Shown here in pieces: positions 1-7,763 of a DNA stretch of 64,000 nucleotides; within the stretch, counting starts at the first letter, position 1; every line of letters starts with the position of its first letter. A model generated the notes under the pieces. The model did not search any database. It saw only the letters and a list, made by a program, of their open reading frames with translations, and was not told where the DNA came from. The position numbers and the translations under genes were made by a program. Location: the NCBI RefSeq assembly GCF_000376785.1, contig NZ_AQXX01000120.1, positions 30,037-94,036 on the forward strand, written 5' to 3'. The stretch is from Hahella ganghwensis DSM 17046 (GTDB lineage: Bacteria > Pseudomonadota > Gammaproteobacteria > Pseudomonadales > Oleiphilaceae).

Positions 1-89
1 AGGGTATATATTCCCAGGGCCAGATTATTACTGAATACACCTGCCAGGATAGCAATGGCGTTATTTGAAGGCTGGGAGAATTTGAGCAT
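1..89 (-). CDS. Start of a probable membrane transporter (MFS-like), cut by the window edge
   Basis: An ATG at 87-89 on the minus strand opens a frame that runs off the window without a stop. The 29 visible residues begin MLKFSQPSNNAIAILAGVF and continue with a hydrophobic stretch ending in a Gly-Ile-Tyr-Thr. This resembles the first transmembrane helix of major facilitator superfamily exporters. The start lies inside the 3' end of the deacetylase gene (29-nt overlap), which fits translational coupling as the last visible gene of the operon. The family call is inference from a very short segment; the open frame and overlap are seen directly. If correct, it would export the operon's product. 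Confidence 0.45.
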   Translation of the reverse strand, partial: MLKFSQPSNNAIAILAGVFSNNLALGIYT

Positions 90-942
90 GAGTCTCTACA
101 AGTGTTGTCGAGGGTAGGCGCAACTCATCGAGGTACTCTGCTAAATCCCCTCCTTTTTGAATCCAAAGCTCTGGATCGTTGGCGAGCCAGGACAGAAACT
201 CCGCAAAGTCACGGCATCGCTCCATCCTTCCGACGATCCAGGGATGGACAGTGATGCTGAAGTAGCCACCATAGTGTTTCACCCCGTTTACAGCTCTTCG
301 CCACCCTTCAAAAACAGCCTGGGAATCCTTGGGGGCGTGCGGATCATTTCCATCGCCCAAATAGATGAAATGCGGAGCATCATCCAGGTACCAGGAAACC
401 GGGAGTTCAAGCAGTTCTTCGACTTTGTAGGGCTGCTCATATCCCATCAAAGAGCTGTCATATCGAATACCAAGCTGCCTCAGCTGACCGGGCAGATAGC
501 TGCTCATGTTCCACGAGGGCGAGCGATAGCCTACTGGTTTCTGACCTGACAGCTCGGTCAAGGTCTGCAGAGACCGGTTCAATATTTCCTGACTCTCCGC
601 AGACGAAATCTCGCTCAAGGTTTCATGGATATAACCATGAACACCGATTTCATGTCCTTCACTCACGATATCCCGGATCATCTGCGGATTCAGTTCAGCT
701 ACGGCAGAAGGCACAAAGAACACTGCCTGCAGATTGGTTTCCTGCAGCATGGATAGGATTCTGGGCACTCCCTGTCGAATGCCAAACAGACGCTGCTCCA
801 CTTCCGCCGGAGAGAGAGAAGATGAATGACGCTCCCGCCAAAGCATCGGCGTCACAGTATCCACATCAACCGAAATCATACCTGCCGCCCGATATCCTTG
901 CGGCCAGGCTACAGCGGTACCGGTATTATATTGCTGGTACAT
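61..942 (-). CDS. Polysaccharide deacetylase family protein (CE4, HpPgdA-like clade)
   Basis: This 293-residue protein has the NodB/CE4 fold signature. The metal-binding motif SVDVD lies at residues 24-28, the HxxxH pair is His102/His106 in HGYIHE, and a YRSPSW segment follows near residue 140. The block RLFGIRQGVPRILSML resembles the Helicobacter PgdA/PuuE-like branch, whose members often act on small amide substrates rather than on long polysaccharides. No signal peptide is visible, so it is probably cytoplasmic. It shares a base with the upstream GNAT gene and overlaps the downstream transporter start, so it belongs to the ATP-grasp operon. By inference it removes an acyl group from, or hydrolyses an amide in, a pathway intermediate. 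It is not a convincing allantoinase (PuuE), because the N-terminal block typical of PuuE is absent. Confidence 0.8.
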   Translation of the reverse strand: MYQQYNTGTAVAWPQGYRAAGMISVDVDTVTPMLWRERHSSSLSPAEVEQRLFGIRQGVPRILSMLQETNLQAVFFVPSAVAELNPQMIRDIVSEGHEIGVHGYIHETLSEISSAESQEILNRSLQTLTELSGQKPVGYRSPSWNMSSYLPGQLRQLGIRYDSSLMGYEQPYKVEELLELPVSWYLDDAPHFIYLGDGNDPHAPKDSQAVFEGWRRAVNGVKHYGGYFSITVHPWIVGRMERCRDFAEFLSWLANDPELWIQKGGDLAEYLDELRLPSTTLVETHAQILPAFK

Positions 943-1655
943 TACCCCTCCTTCCTGGCATAGGTAATGTAACTGTCGACGCCAGTATTGATGATTCTCT
1001 TGCCAATATAATTCTCTGCCAATAATCGCCTGTGAAGATTTACGTTATGGCATGGCACAATCACCTGCTCAGGAATGCCAAAGGAAACAGACTTTTGACG
1101 GCACTCAAAAGCAATCAGAAATCTGGTCCGGCCATCATCATAGGTCTCAATTCCCTGAATACTTCCTCCATTACTGAGAAGATTGGACAGACTTGCCTGA
1201 TTGTATGGGGATACCGTCACCCCCAGACGCTCTGTCCCACACCTTTTTGCATAATCTAAACGTAGCTTTATCGCTGCGTGCTGAATTCCCCTTCGACGGT
1301 ATTCAGGAACCACCAGAGTCGCAGCCAATGCTCCCCACTTTTCAGTCCCATCGCGATTTATCAGATGTTCATATTCGTATTCGGTATCCGCAGCACACAG
1401 ATCAAGGGTTAGTGCGGTATATGCGACCAGACAGCCATTGTCATAAAATCCAAAAGAGACACCAGCGCTGCCCAGGTGATCTTCGACAAACTTACGCTCG
1501 TCATCCTCCATGACATAGTTGTCATGGTGTTCCAGTTCCTTGAGCGCCTGATGCCTGAGTGCTATTACCGCATTGGCATCAGATAGACCCAACTGACGGG
1601 TGATCCAGCGATGATCTGATTGCTTTGAAACTCCGGTTTTCAAGTCCATTGACAT
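942..1655 (-). CDS. GNAT family N-acetyltransferase
   Basis: The 237-residue protein has GNAT motif A around residues 113-130 (ATLVVPEYRRRGIQHAA), where the R-R-G-I-Q loop binds acetyl-CoA pyrophosphate. Motif B follows with VTVSPYNQASLSNLLSNGG. About 60 further residues trail the GNAT core, a little longer than a minimal GNAT. It overlaps the preceding ATP-grasp gene by 16 nt and abuts the deacetylase gene, so it is co-translated with them. It may acylate an amino group of the pathway intermediate, and the neighbouring deacetylase-like enzyme could reverse or trim such a group (an acetyl protect/deprotect pair). The acetyltransferase call is firm at family level; the substrate is unknown. 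Confidence 0.82.
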   Translation of the reverse strand: MSMDLKTGVSKQSDHRWITRQLGLSDANAVIALRHQALKELEHHDNYVMEDDERKFVEDHLGSAGVSFGFYDNGCLVAYTALTLDLCAADTEYEYEHLINRDGTEKWGALAATLVVPEYRRRGIQHAAIKLRLDYAKRCGTERLGVTVSPYNQASLSNLLSNGGSIQGIETYDDGRTRFLIAFECRQKSVSFGIPEQVIVPCHNVNLHRRLLAENYIGKRIINTGVDSYITYARKEG

Positions 1656-2890
1656 TGCTCCTCAAACCATAAGACCAGCTCCTGCAGTCTCTGCTCCAGA
1701 ATTTCAGGGGACTCTCCCTTCAGTACAAAACGTGCTATCTCGGAGTTGGTATGTGTCATCAGTTGAAAGTTATCACCAGCCTGCCCTTGAAATTCACACA
1801 GGGACACATAAGGAAATTCACATTGCGCAGGCATCGACACCAGCGTTTTAGCTTTCGGTGAAATATGAAGCTGTGCGGCAGGAACGAACTGGCTGTGCTG
1901 CATTCCCAAAATTTCCGCCACAGCAGCGTCATTTCCGCATTCGGCAGCCAGAGTCAATGACTTGATATTCACACCGTAAGACGTTTCCACTTCCTCAATA
2001 ATTGAGCCTCCTCCCAGCCTGGCTGCGGCCTCACTGAAAACCAGTTCACCATCAGAATTCTTAAACACTTCAACGTGGAAACTGCCATTCTCAGCAAAAG
2101 GCAGTACTTCCAGTAGCAATCTTTCCGTTAATCCTGTCAGGTCTTTCGCCAAAGGCGCTTTCGGATCCAGCATGACTGACCCGAGGCACCCGCCTCCCAG
2201 ATAGTTCAAATGGGTACCCCAGTATTTGGCGGCTGCACTGAAACACACCTTCCCGTTATGGACGACGCCATCAATTCGGTACAGGTCTCCTTCAATGTAT
2301 TCTTCAACTAACAAAGGAACCTGTGCACCAAGATCGTTCCACCTGTATTCCGTCAGAAAGTCTTCCAGCTCTCTTCTGTTCTGTACGACATTCACTCCCG
2401 ATGAGCCCCGTCCCATCGGAGGCTTTATCACAACCGGGTATCCCAGCTCCTCGGTAGCGTTCAGGAGGGTTAAGGGATCATAGACCAAGGAGTGTTTGGC
2501 AACCTTAATGCCTTCTTTGGCTGCCTGCTTTTTCATCATGGCCTTGTCGCGGAAAAATAAAGCCTGATCTGCCTTAAGACCAACGAGCCCCAGGTGGTCA
2601 CGAAGTCTTGCGCTACGCATGACGTCGACTTCAGACATGGCAACAATGTGGCTTGCTCTCTCTTTCTGAGCCAGTTGCAGCAGGCGCAAGGGGATGGTCG
2701 AAGAGCTATTATAGTTGCCGAACTCATACAATGACTCAGAGTAACGGCCGATAGCCGCCTTGAGTTTCTCTCGGGTGCTATCATCCATGTCGCTGGTCAC
2801 GATACAAACCGGCTTGTCGAGCGCTCGATCAAGTTCGCTCTCACTCCACCGAATCAATACTTTAGGGGGGGCCAATAAAAACGTTGTCAT
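1640..2890 (-). CDS. ATP-grasp domain ligase (second of two)
   Basis: The 416-residue protein shows a complete ATP-grasp fold. The ATP-binding lysine is in YPVVIKP (Lys156), the glycine-rich loop GRGSSGV is at 160-166, the hinge VEEYIEG is at 195-201, and the metal ligands are in FHVEVF and FSEAAARLGGG (Glu274, Glu287, Arg291). This is the carboxylate-amine ligase type, which activates a carboxylate as an acyl phosphate and joins it to an amine or amino acid. It differs clearly from the adjacent ATP-grasp enzyme and is not a recent duplicate by eye. Its start overlaps the upstream ligase gene by four bases (ATGA). Two unlike ligases in one operon suggest two successive amide bonds. The substrates cannot be read from the sequence. 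Confidence 0.85.
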   Translation of the reverse strand: MTTFLLAPPKVLIRWSESELDRALDKPVCIVTSDMDDSTREKLKAAIGRYSESLYEFGNYNSSSTIPLRLLQLAQKERASHIVAMSEVDVMRSARLRDHLGLVGLKADQALFFRDKAMMKKQAAKEGIKVAKHSLVYDPLTLLNATEELGYPVVIKPPMGRGSSGVNVVQNRRELEDFLTEYRWNDLGAQVPLLVEEYIEGDLYRIDGVVHNGKVCFSAAAKYWGTHLNYLGGGCLGSVMLDPKAPLAKDLTGLTERLLLEVLPFAENGSFHVEVFKNSDGELVFSEAAARLGGGSIIEEVETSYGVNIKSLTLAAECGNDAAVAEILGMQHSQFVPAAQLHISPKAKTLVSMPAQCEFPYVSLCEFQGQAGDNFQLMTHTNSEIARFVLKGESPEILEQRLQELVLWFEEQCQWT

Positions 2891-4134
2891 TCCGCGTAGT
2901 CCTCAACTCGTGTTGCTGCATTTTCTGTTTCAACCAGGAGCTTTCTGATAGCCTGTTCACACCTCTTAAAGGCCTCATTCGAACTATTTCCCAGACACAT
3001 ACAGTAACCAATACGATCCGCCGCATGCCGGGTGGTTCCAAAGCTTTTTCCCTGAATATCCTTTATCTCAAACCGGTATACCCCTTCAGAATGACGAACC
3101 AATTCATGGCCGTCGCATCGGAGCACAAGTCCCTCTGGTGCAGGCAGGTGAACAACACTCGCTGCAGGCGATTCAGCCTTGATTACCGGAGATGGCAAAT
3201 GACACAGATGAGCGACGGTTTCGTGAGCCACGTTACGCCCTGTCGTCAGCCAAACCAATTCCCAGATTTGCCCTCCTCCGAAGCGAGTTTGGGTTTCAAT
3301 AATATTTACCCGCTCACCGTCGACTTTCACTTCCGTATGGCAAGGACCATTCTGCTGCCCCATCAGGTTCAGCATATCAATCACTGTCACATGTATTTGA
3401 TTTTTGACAGAGACAGGTATCTCCGCAGGGGTCGTATGTCCCAACTCAATAAAGTGAGGCGCTCCGGTCGTGTTTTTCCTGACAATAGCGAGGATTTCAT
3501 GACAACCATTCTTACTGATGCTCTCAACGCTATACTCGTCACCCTCTACGTATTCCTCGAGCAGGACGTTGTTGTAATTTTCCATGTTGGCCCAGTAGGG
3601 AACCTCAGTCGCGTACTCCCAAGCCACCTTCGCATTGCGAACATCGTCGATTTTAAATACGCCGGCACTCCCCCCACCAGCAACGGGCTTCACGATAACA
3701 GGCTTGCCCAGGTTCTGCAGAAACCTCTCGATGTCTTCAGGCCCTGAGGCCAGGCTCCATCGTACCTGGGGTAATTCCGAGCGTTCCAGGACGCGCCTGA
3801 GTTTATCTTTATGTCGCGCCACCTCTACCGGTTGACATGGATTGCAGCGTACACCAAGTAATTCCCCAACTTGAGAGGTCACCAGGAGCCAGGTCGGATA
3901 AAAAGTAACGACTGATGTTATCGGCATTTGGGCATGAACACCTTTCAATATATCAATCGCTTTATGTTCCTCCCCCATCTCCAGCAAAATAACCTGATCA
4001 GCCAGCACTTGCTGCTGTTCTGTTAACATCCCCGGGTATTGCACCAGCGTGGCAACAACCCCTTGTTCCTTGCAGAACTCCAGTACCCCATCCTTTCCTC
4101 CAAATACGACTATATGAGGGTTCGCTGACATCAT
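2887..4134 (-). CDS. ATP-grasp domain ligase (first of two; L-amino acid ligase / BacD-like)
   Basis: This is a 415-residue ATP-grasp enzyme of the L-amino acid ligase / carnosine synthase style. It has an N-terminal Rossmann-like domain (residues 7-100), then KPVIVKPVAGGGSAGV (Lys149, loop 153-159), LEEYVEGDEYSVE at 192-204, and the metal site TEVKVDG...IIETQTRFGGG (Glu268, Glu280, Arg284). Such enzymes form alpha-peptide or amide bonds with release of ADP, as in bacilysin and dapdiamide pathways. It follows the flavoprotein gene with no gap and overlaps the second ATP-grasp gene by four bases. The ligase class is well supported; the specific product is not. Confidence 0.86.
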   Translation of the reverse strand: MMSANPHIVVFGGKDGVLEFCKEQGVVATLVQYPGMLTEQQQVLADQVILLEMGEEHKAIDILKGVHAQMPITSVVTFYPTWLLVTSQVGELLGVRCNPCQPVEVARHKDKLRRVLERSELPQVRWSLASGPEDIERFLQNLGKPVIVKPVAGGGSAGVFKIDDVRNAKVAWEYATEVPYWANMENYNNVLLEEYVEGDEYSVESISKNGCHEILAIVRKNTTGAPHFIELGHTTPAEIPVSVKNQIHVTVIDMLNLMGQQNGPCHTEVKVDGERVNIIETQTRFGGGQIWELVWLTTGRNVAHETVAHLCHLPSPVIKAESPAASVVHLPAPEGLVLRCDGHELVRHSEGVYRFEIKDIQGKSFGTTRHAADRIGYCMCLGNSSNEAFKRCEQAIRKLLVETENAATRVEDYAE

Positions 4135-5670
4135 TCAGATACCTCCCACTTCTTTCTGGGTGACACAGGATTCTCCTGTGGAAAACGAAATTGTGTACAG
4201 ATTCGCAATGTGCCGGGCAACGCGCCTGGCCTGGAGTCCGATCACATCAACAGCCGATGTAATCAGAAAGGTTCCCTGGGTTGCAGCCCCGATCACCTGC
4301 AGTGTCTTGTTCGTCTGCCCATCTCGGTCAACTACACAGCAGCTTTCATGTGCGACGAGACCACGATTGCGCCAGTCCAGCCCCATCTGGCCTTGTTCCA
4401 GCAGGTTGATGATCAGGTCGTTGGGATTAACACTAAGGTCATATTCAAAACCACTGGCATTGATTACCTGATCCAGGTTCTGTGATTCACCGTTATTAAA
4501 TGATGCGGAAAATCCCCCTTCCCTAGATAGAATATTCTGAAGTCCTCCTCTGACAGACAGCCTTCCTTCCTCAGAAACCTGAAGGAGCTTTTTAGCCGTC
4601 ATAAATGGTACGGGAATACGCTGCCGAAGCCATTCATGACTGAGAATCTCGCAAGTCCGCTGCTTCTCCTGCTCATCCATCAAAGCATACGCATAGTTGA
4701 GAGCATTATTCGTTCGCGAAATAACACTTTGCCAACACCTTCCCGGTGCTGATGCACCGCTCAGAGATTGTCTGAATTCATCGAGAGCGGACAGTTCGGT
4801 AGGCTTGGTAATATCTGAAAGCTTAACACCAAATGGCTCTAGCTCCTGATTAAACAAATCAATGATATTTTCAGCCGTAATCCTTCCCCGCTCCGAGTAG
4901 ATAGAAGACAGGGCTTCTTCCGTAAAACAGCGAGGAGGTGCTTTATCAGACTCTCCTCGCACAGACGGTAAGCGACCACGTCGGGACAGCATGCTAATCC
5001 GAATATCCGGGTACTGATGGACAAGCGCCAGAACGGCGTCAATTGCTGTCAGACTTGAACCAATAACACCTATATGGGAACAGGATGGTTTTATCCACTG
5101 CATTAGAGAAGATAATGGAAATGCGCTGTCTCGATACCCGGAGCATTCATTCAGGTGATAAGGATCGATGCGCCTTTGAGGCCCAATAGCCACGACCACA
5201 TGGTCCATTTCCATATGATCACCAGTATCTGTCTGCAGTATATATCTAGACAACGAATGTTTGATGCTTGTTACCGAACAGGGATAGGCTCTGAACAGAA
5301 TGTTTTTTTCATGCAGAGTAAGCGTCACATTACTCAGCATCTCATATAGAAAGCTCCCAAACAGCCAGCGGGGAGCAAATGAGAAGTCATTAAACCGGCC
5401 TTCAGACTGCGACTTCAACCATTGATGAAAGGAGGAGCTTTCAGTCAAAAGTTCATCCATCGCTACAGCCGGACGGTTCAGCTTGGCAAAATCCAGATCC
5501 TTGCCATATGGTGCGCCGGGGCTGACAACGGACATTGGATCGAACAGATGAAGCTCAACCTTAGCACTGTCCATCACCTGATCCGCAAGCTGCGATAAGG
5601 TTGCGATCCCTCCAGCACCAGCACCAGCACCAGCACCAGCACCAATGATGGCAATTCTTATAGTTTTCAT
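4135..5670 (-). CDS. FAD/NAD(P)-binding oxidoreductase (NAD_binding_9 type) with expanded Gly-Ala loop
   Basis: The 511-residue protein begins with a beta strand (IRIAIIG) and a dinucleotide-binding glycine loop, then LHLFDPMSVVSPGAPYG and a second nucleotide fold near residues 200-230 (HIGVIGSSLTAIDAVLAL). This matches the FAD-NAD(P)-binding group related to ornithine/lysine N-hydroxylases (Pfam NAD_binding_9). The usual GxGxxG motif is stretched to five Gly-Ala pairs plus Gly-Gly by a hexanucleotide repeat, which is odd because this loop normally has fixed length. The ATG at 5668-5670 follows AGGGGA, a good ribosome binding site. It is the first gene of the operon and may oxidise or N-hydroxylate the amino-acid substrate later joined by the ATP-grasp ligases. 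That role is inference. Confidence 0.75.
   Translation of the reverse strand: MKTIRIAIIGAGAGAGAGAGGIATLSQLADQVMDSAKVELHLFDPMSVVSPGAPYGKDLDFAKLNRPAVAMDELLTESSSFHQWLKSQSEGRFNDFSFAPRWLFGSFLYEMLSNVTLTLHEKNILFRAYPCSVTSIKHSLSRYILQTDTGDHMEMDHVVVAIGPQRRIDPYHLNECSGYRDSAFPLSSLMQWIKPSCSHIGVIGSSLTAIDAVLALVHQYPDIRISMLSRRGRLPSVRGESDKAPPRCFTEEALSSIYSERGRITAENIIDLFNQELEPFGVKLSDITKPTELSALDEFRQSLSGASAPGRCWQSVISRTNNALNYAYALMDEQEKQRTCEILSHEWLRQRIPVPFMTAKKLLQVSEEGRLSVRGGLQNILSREGGFSASFNNGESQNLDQVINASGFEYDLSVNPNDLIINLLEQGQMGLDWRNRGLVAHESCCVVDRDGQTNKTLQVIGAATQGTFLITSAVDVIGLQARRVARHIANLYTISFSTGESCVTQKEVGGI
5612..5644 (-). repeat. Hexanucleotide tandem repeat (CCAGCA)5.5 inside a coding region
   Basis: Five and a half uninterrupted copies of CCAGCA on the plus strand encode alternating Gly-Ala on the minus strand, exactly in the dinucleotide-binding loop of the flavoprotein gene. 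Gain or loss of a unit keeps the frame and changes the loop by two residues. Such perfect short repeats are prone to replication slippage. Confidence 0.95.
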
Positions 5671-5696
5671 TTGTTCCCCTATATATTTCCCTATGT

Positions 5697-5712
5697 CTGA
5701 GACAGGTCTCAG
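5697..5712. promoter_or_regulatory. Perfect palindrome in the leader of the ATP-grasp operon
   Basis: CTGAGAC-AG-GTCTCAG is a perfect 7-bp inverted repeat with a 2-bp spacer, 27 bp upstream of the flavoprotein start codon. Its size and position suit a dimeric repressor operator. No regulator gene lies next to it in the window, and no known family consensus was recognised. Confidence 0.45.
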
Positions 5713-6255
5713 GGCTCCTGATACGACACTCTGGCAGAAATAACCACTTAACTAACCGGCCATGCAGATGAAAGAGATCCTTCTGGGAGTATTTGATTGT
5801 GTTCAATAGAGCACTAATGGCACTTGGGCAGCTGAATTCGTCATGGGCAACCTCCCTACTGGGGGGGCACCATCAGAGCATCAGCTAAATACGATGAACA
5901 GAAATCCCCCATACAGGTACTGAACCTGCCAGGTAACCATCTGTTCGCTTATTGGAAAGTATTAAATGAAATGGATATATCCATATCTGCCTGATCCTGT
6001 GCAAAGTTCCTACACTAATCCATGCAGAAAGTAGCCGTTACCTGCCGGTATAGGACACACCACCTGCATGGAACTAAAAGCGCCTTGAGACTCATCCAAT
6101 TGATGTCTTCAGAACGTGCGAAATACTAACAAATCATCACCGTAATGGAAAGTACCTATATACTTACCGTTTCATAACAAATGGCGAAACCTGAACCGGT
6201 AACAAGCACAAAATAGCAGCATATAGAGGGAAAACAGATCTGATCACATCAGACA

Positions 6256-6288
6256 GAAAACGTTGTCTCAGAATAGAAACGACAACGT
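6256..6288 (-). terminator. Probable terminator of the small membrane protein gene
   Basis: ACGTTGTC at 6260-6267 pairs with GACAACGT at 6281-6288. Read on the minus strand, the hairpin is followed by TTTTCTG. It lies about 60 bp past the stop of the small membrane protein gene. The T-run is short, so the call is moderate. Confidence 0.4.
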
Positions 6289-6350
6289 CGTCTGACTACC
6301 TCTGGTGGCCACCGCGTTTTCTCTAGGGAATTAAGGTCAGATATAGTCCA

Positions 6351-6578
6351 TTAACCGACCAGTTGTGTCACTCCAGTTCCGGTAAAGAACAAACCAACCA
6401 ATCCAATGACCATATACAATAAAGGTCGACGCATCTTTTCTTCATATACCGCGAAAATGAGCTGTGATATCGGGGGGGCAAGAAAGTTCAGAACCATGCA
6501 GATAACCGATACCTGAATCCCTCTTGCGACAGACCAGATCCAAGCACCAACAGCCAAGAACCAAAATAGTATTTCCAC
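6351..6578 (-). CDS. Small membrane protein of unknown function
   Basis: The 75 residues include two or three hydrophobic segments, at roughly 2-17, 23-42 and 55-70, separated by a short charged stretch (YEEKMRRP). It should sit in the inner membrane. It ends upstream of the PaiB-like gene's transcript direction, with only 34 bp between them, so the two may be co-transcribed. A ribosome binding site (GGAAGG) lies just before the start. No family was recognised. Confidence 0.6.
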   Translation of the reverse strand: MEILFWFLAVGAWIWSVARGIQVSVICMVLNFLAPPISQLIFAVYEEKMRRPLLYMVIGLVGLFFTGTGVTQLVG

Positions 6579-6612
6579 AGTTTTTCCTTCCAGTGATTAA
6601 AAAACAAGTTTT

Positions 6613-7248
6613 CTAACGAATGCCAGACCCGACCAGATCTGCCATAACAGCATCCTCCTGATACCCGGTGCGATTCAGTCCACTGACGACACTTTCTTTG
6701 TTAGCCAGGGGCTGATTCTGACTAACCTTCCACTTACCTTCCAGTCGGGTAATTTCCATTTCGATACCAACGATGGCGGAGATCAGTCTGTCTGTATAAT
6801 CCTGAGGGGCATCTGACACTTGCCATGGTTCTGAAAACACGGCCTCCTGACGTAAGGTCAACTTTTCCAACTGAGCCCGAATCCAATCGGGCTCATCGAT
6901 CACCCGTATAACACCATGAGCATGCACCACCGCATAGTTCCAGGTCGGTACGACCTTCCCGGTTTCCTGTTTGGATGCATACCAGGAGGGAGAAATATAG
7001 GCCTCAGGCCCCTGAAAGACCATCAGTGCGGGCTTCCCGTTTTTCAGATCTTTAAGCATCGGATTGGATCGAGCCACATGCCCCTGTAACACGCCGTACT
7101 GACTGGCGGATTTCTCCAGGTGCATGGGAATATGGTTGGCATTCAGTTCCGCATCCGACTGAGTAATCACTGTTGCCAGAGGATGCGCGCAGATAAGCTG
7201 GTGCAGGACTTCGAGTCTCGTTTCTTCAAAATGTTTGGGGGTGTACAT
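6613..7248 (-). CDS. FMN-binding negative transcriptional regulator, PaiB family
   Basis: The 211-residue protein matches PaiB-like proteins from the start (MYTPKHFEETRLEVLHQLI) through SPSWYASKQETGKVVPTWNYAVVHAHG, which is the most conserved block (residues about 88-114). The family adopts a split-barrel FMN-binding fold. In Bacillus, PaiB is described with the acetyltransferase PaiA as affecting sporulation and degradative enzymes, but in Proteobacteria its role is not established. Length is normal for the family. No paiA partner is adjacent. An AAGGAAGTTTC sequence precedes the ATG. Confidence 0.88.
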   Translation of the reverse strand: MYTPKHFEETRLEVLHQLICAHPLATVITQSDAELNANHIPMHLEKSASQYGVLQGHVARSNPMLKDLKNGKPALMVFQGPEAYISPSWYASKQETGKVVPTWNYAVVHAHGVIRVIDEPDWIRAQLEKLTLRQEAVFSEPWQVSDAPQDYTDRLISAIVGIEMEITRLEGKWKVSQNQPLANKESVVSGLNRTGYQEDAVMADLVGSGIR

Positions 7249-7294
7249 GAAACTTCCTTATAGGTTTTTTGACCTGTCTTTTCCGTTTACAGAA

Positions 7295-7762
7295 TTAATT
7301 CCTAGCCAATAAAAGAGAATATATCTCATATACTACAACAAATTGCAGCTGCTCCAGATCAAATTCCTCAATTTCTCCGCGCTTTATTTTTTTAATCAAA
7401 TGCTGATCGACGTTTTCATGAATCCAGGAGGCCAGAAAATCAAGATACTCTTTTTCGCTATCACTTCCTGGAGCAGGTGAATAAATATATGGAATCAACT
7501 CGGGATGACGCATGTAGATCAAAGGGAAGTCTTTTCTAGCGGAGTATAAATCGCCCCGAATCCCAATATAAATTTTCCGCCCATCCTTCGCAATAAAGGT
7601 CACGAAGAGGGATCCTCCATCGGTTAACGCATAAGCTTCCGCGATTTTGACAGGCTTCACCAAATCAGGAAGCAAAGACAAATAGTGGTAGACCAGACCG
7701 GCAGTCAAAGTGATAGCCAGACTGATAGATATTAAGATGGCCAGCCCCCATCTTTTAATCAC
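7295..7762 (-). CDS. Membrane-anchored protein of unknown function
   Basis: This 155-residue protein has one N-terminal hydrophobic segment (residues about 7-30, IKRWGLAILISISLAITLTAG...), followed by a soluble part of about 120 residues that is probably periplasmic. No motif was recognised. It lies one base after the next unknown membrane-anchored protein, and the two probably form an operon with the DUF2058 gene (order DUF2058, 206-aa protein, this protein). Confidence 0.65.
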   Translation of the reverse strand: MIKRWGLAILISISLAITLTAGLVYHYLSLLPDLVKPVKIAEAYALTDGGSLFVTFIAKDGRKIYIGIRGDLYSARKDFPLIYMRHPELIPYIYSPAPGSDSEKEYLDFLASWIHENVDQHLIKKIKRGEIEEFDLEQLQFVVVYEIYSLLLARN

Positions 7763-7763
7763 T

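Larger units (their letters stand above)
5671..6350. other. 680-bp intergenic leader upstream of the ATP-grasp operon
   Basis: No convincing coding frame is present. Besides the palindrome next to the operon start, CAGGT or its complement ACCTG occurs at 5914, 5924, 5930, 6040 and 6062, and also within the palindrome at 5703. The group at 5914-5934 is arranged as two overlapping inverted repeats. The minus-strand promoter of the operon must lie here, but no clear -35/-10 pair could be picked. A G-run of seven occurs near 5861. A short frame at 5561-5806 that overlaps the flavoprotein start looks like a shadow. Confidence 0.6.

Noticed and set aside
61..942. Allantoinase (PuuE) assignment for the deacetylase
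   Set aside because: It shares the CE4 fold but lacks the PuuE N-terminal block and belongs to a different operon.
2884..3747. 287-residue plus-strand frame opposite the first ATP-grasp gene
   Set aside because: It overlaps a protein with full ATP-grasp motifs on the minus strand and shows no domain of its own.
5861..5867. Seven-G homopolymer as phase-variation tract
   Set aside because: It lies in non-coding sequence far from a clear promoter element and is short for such a role.
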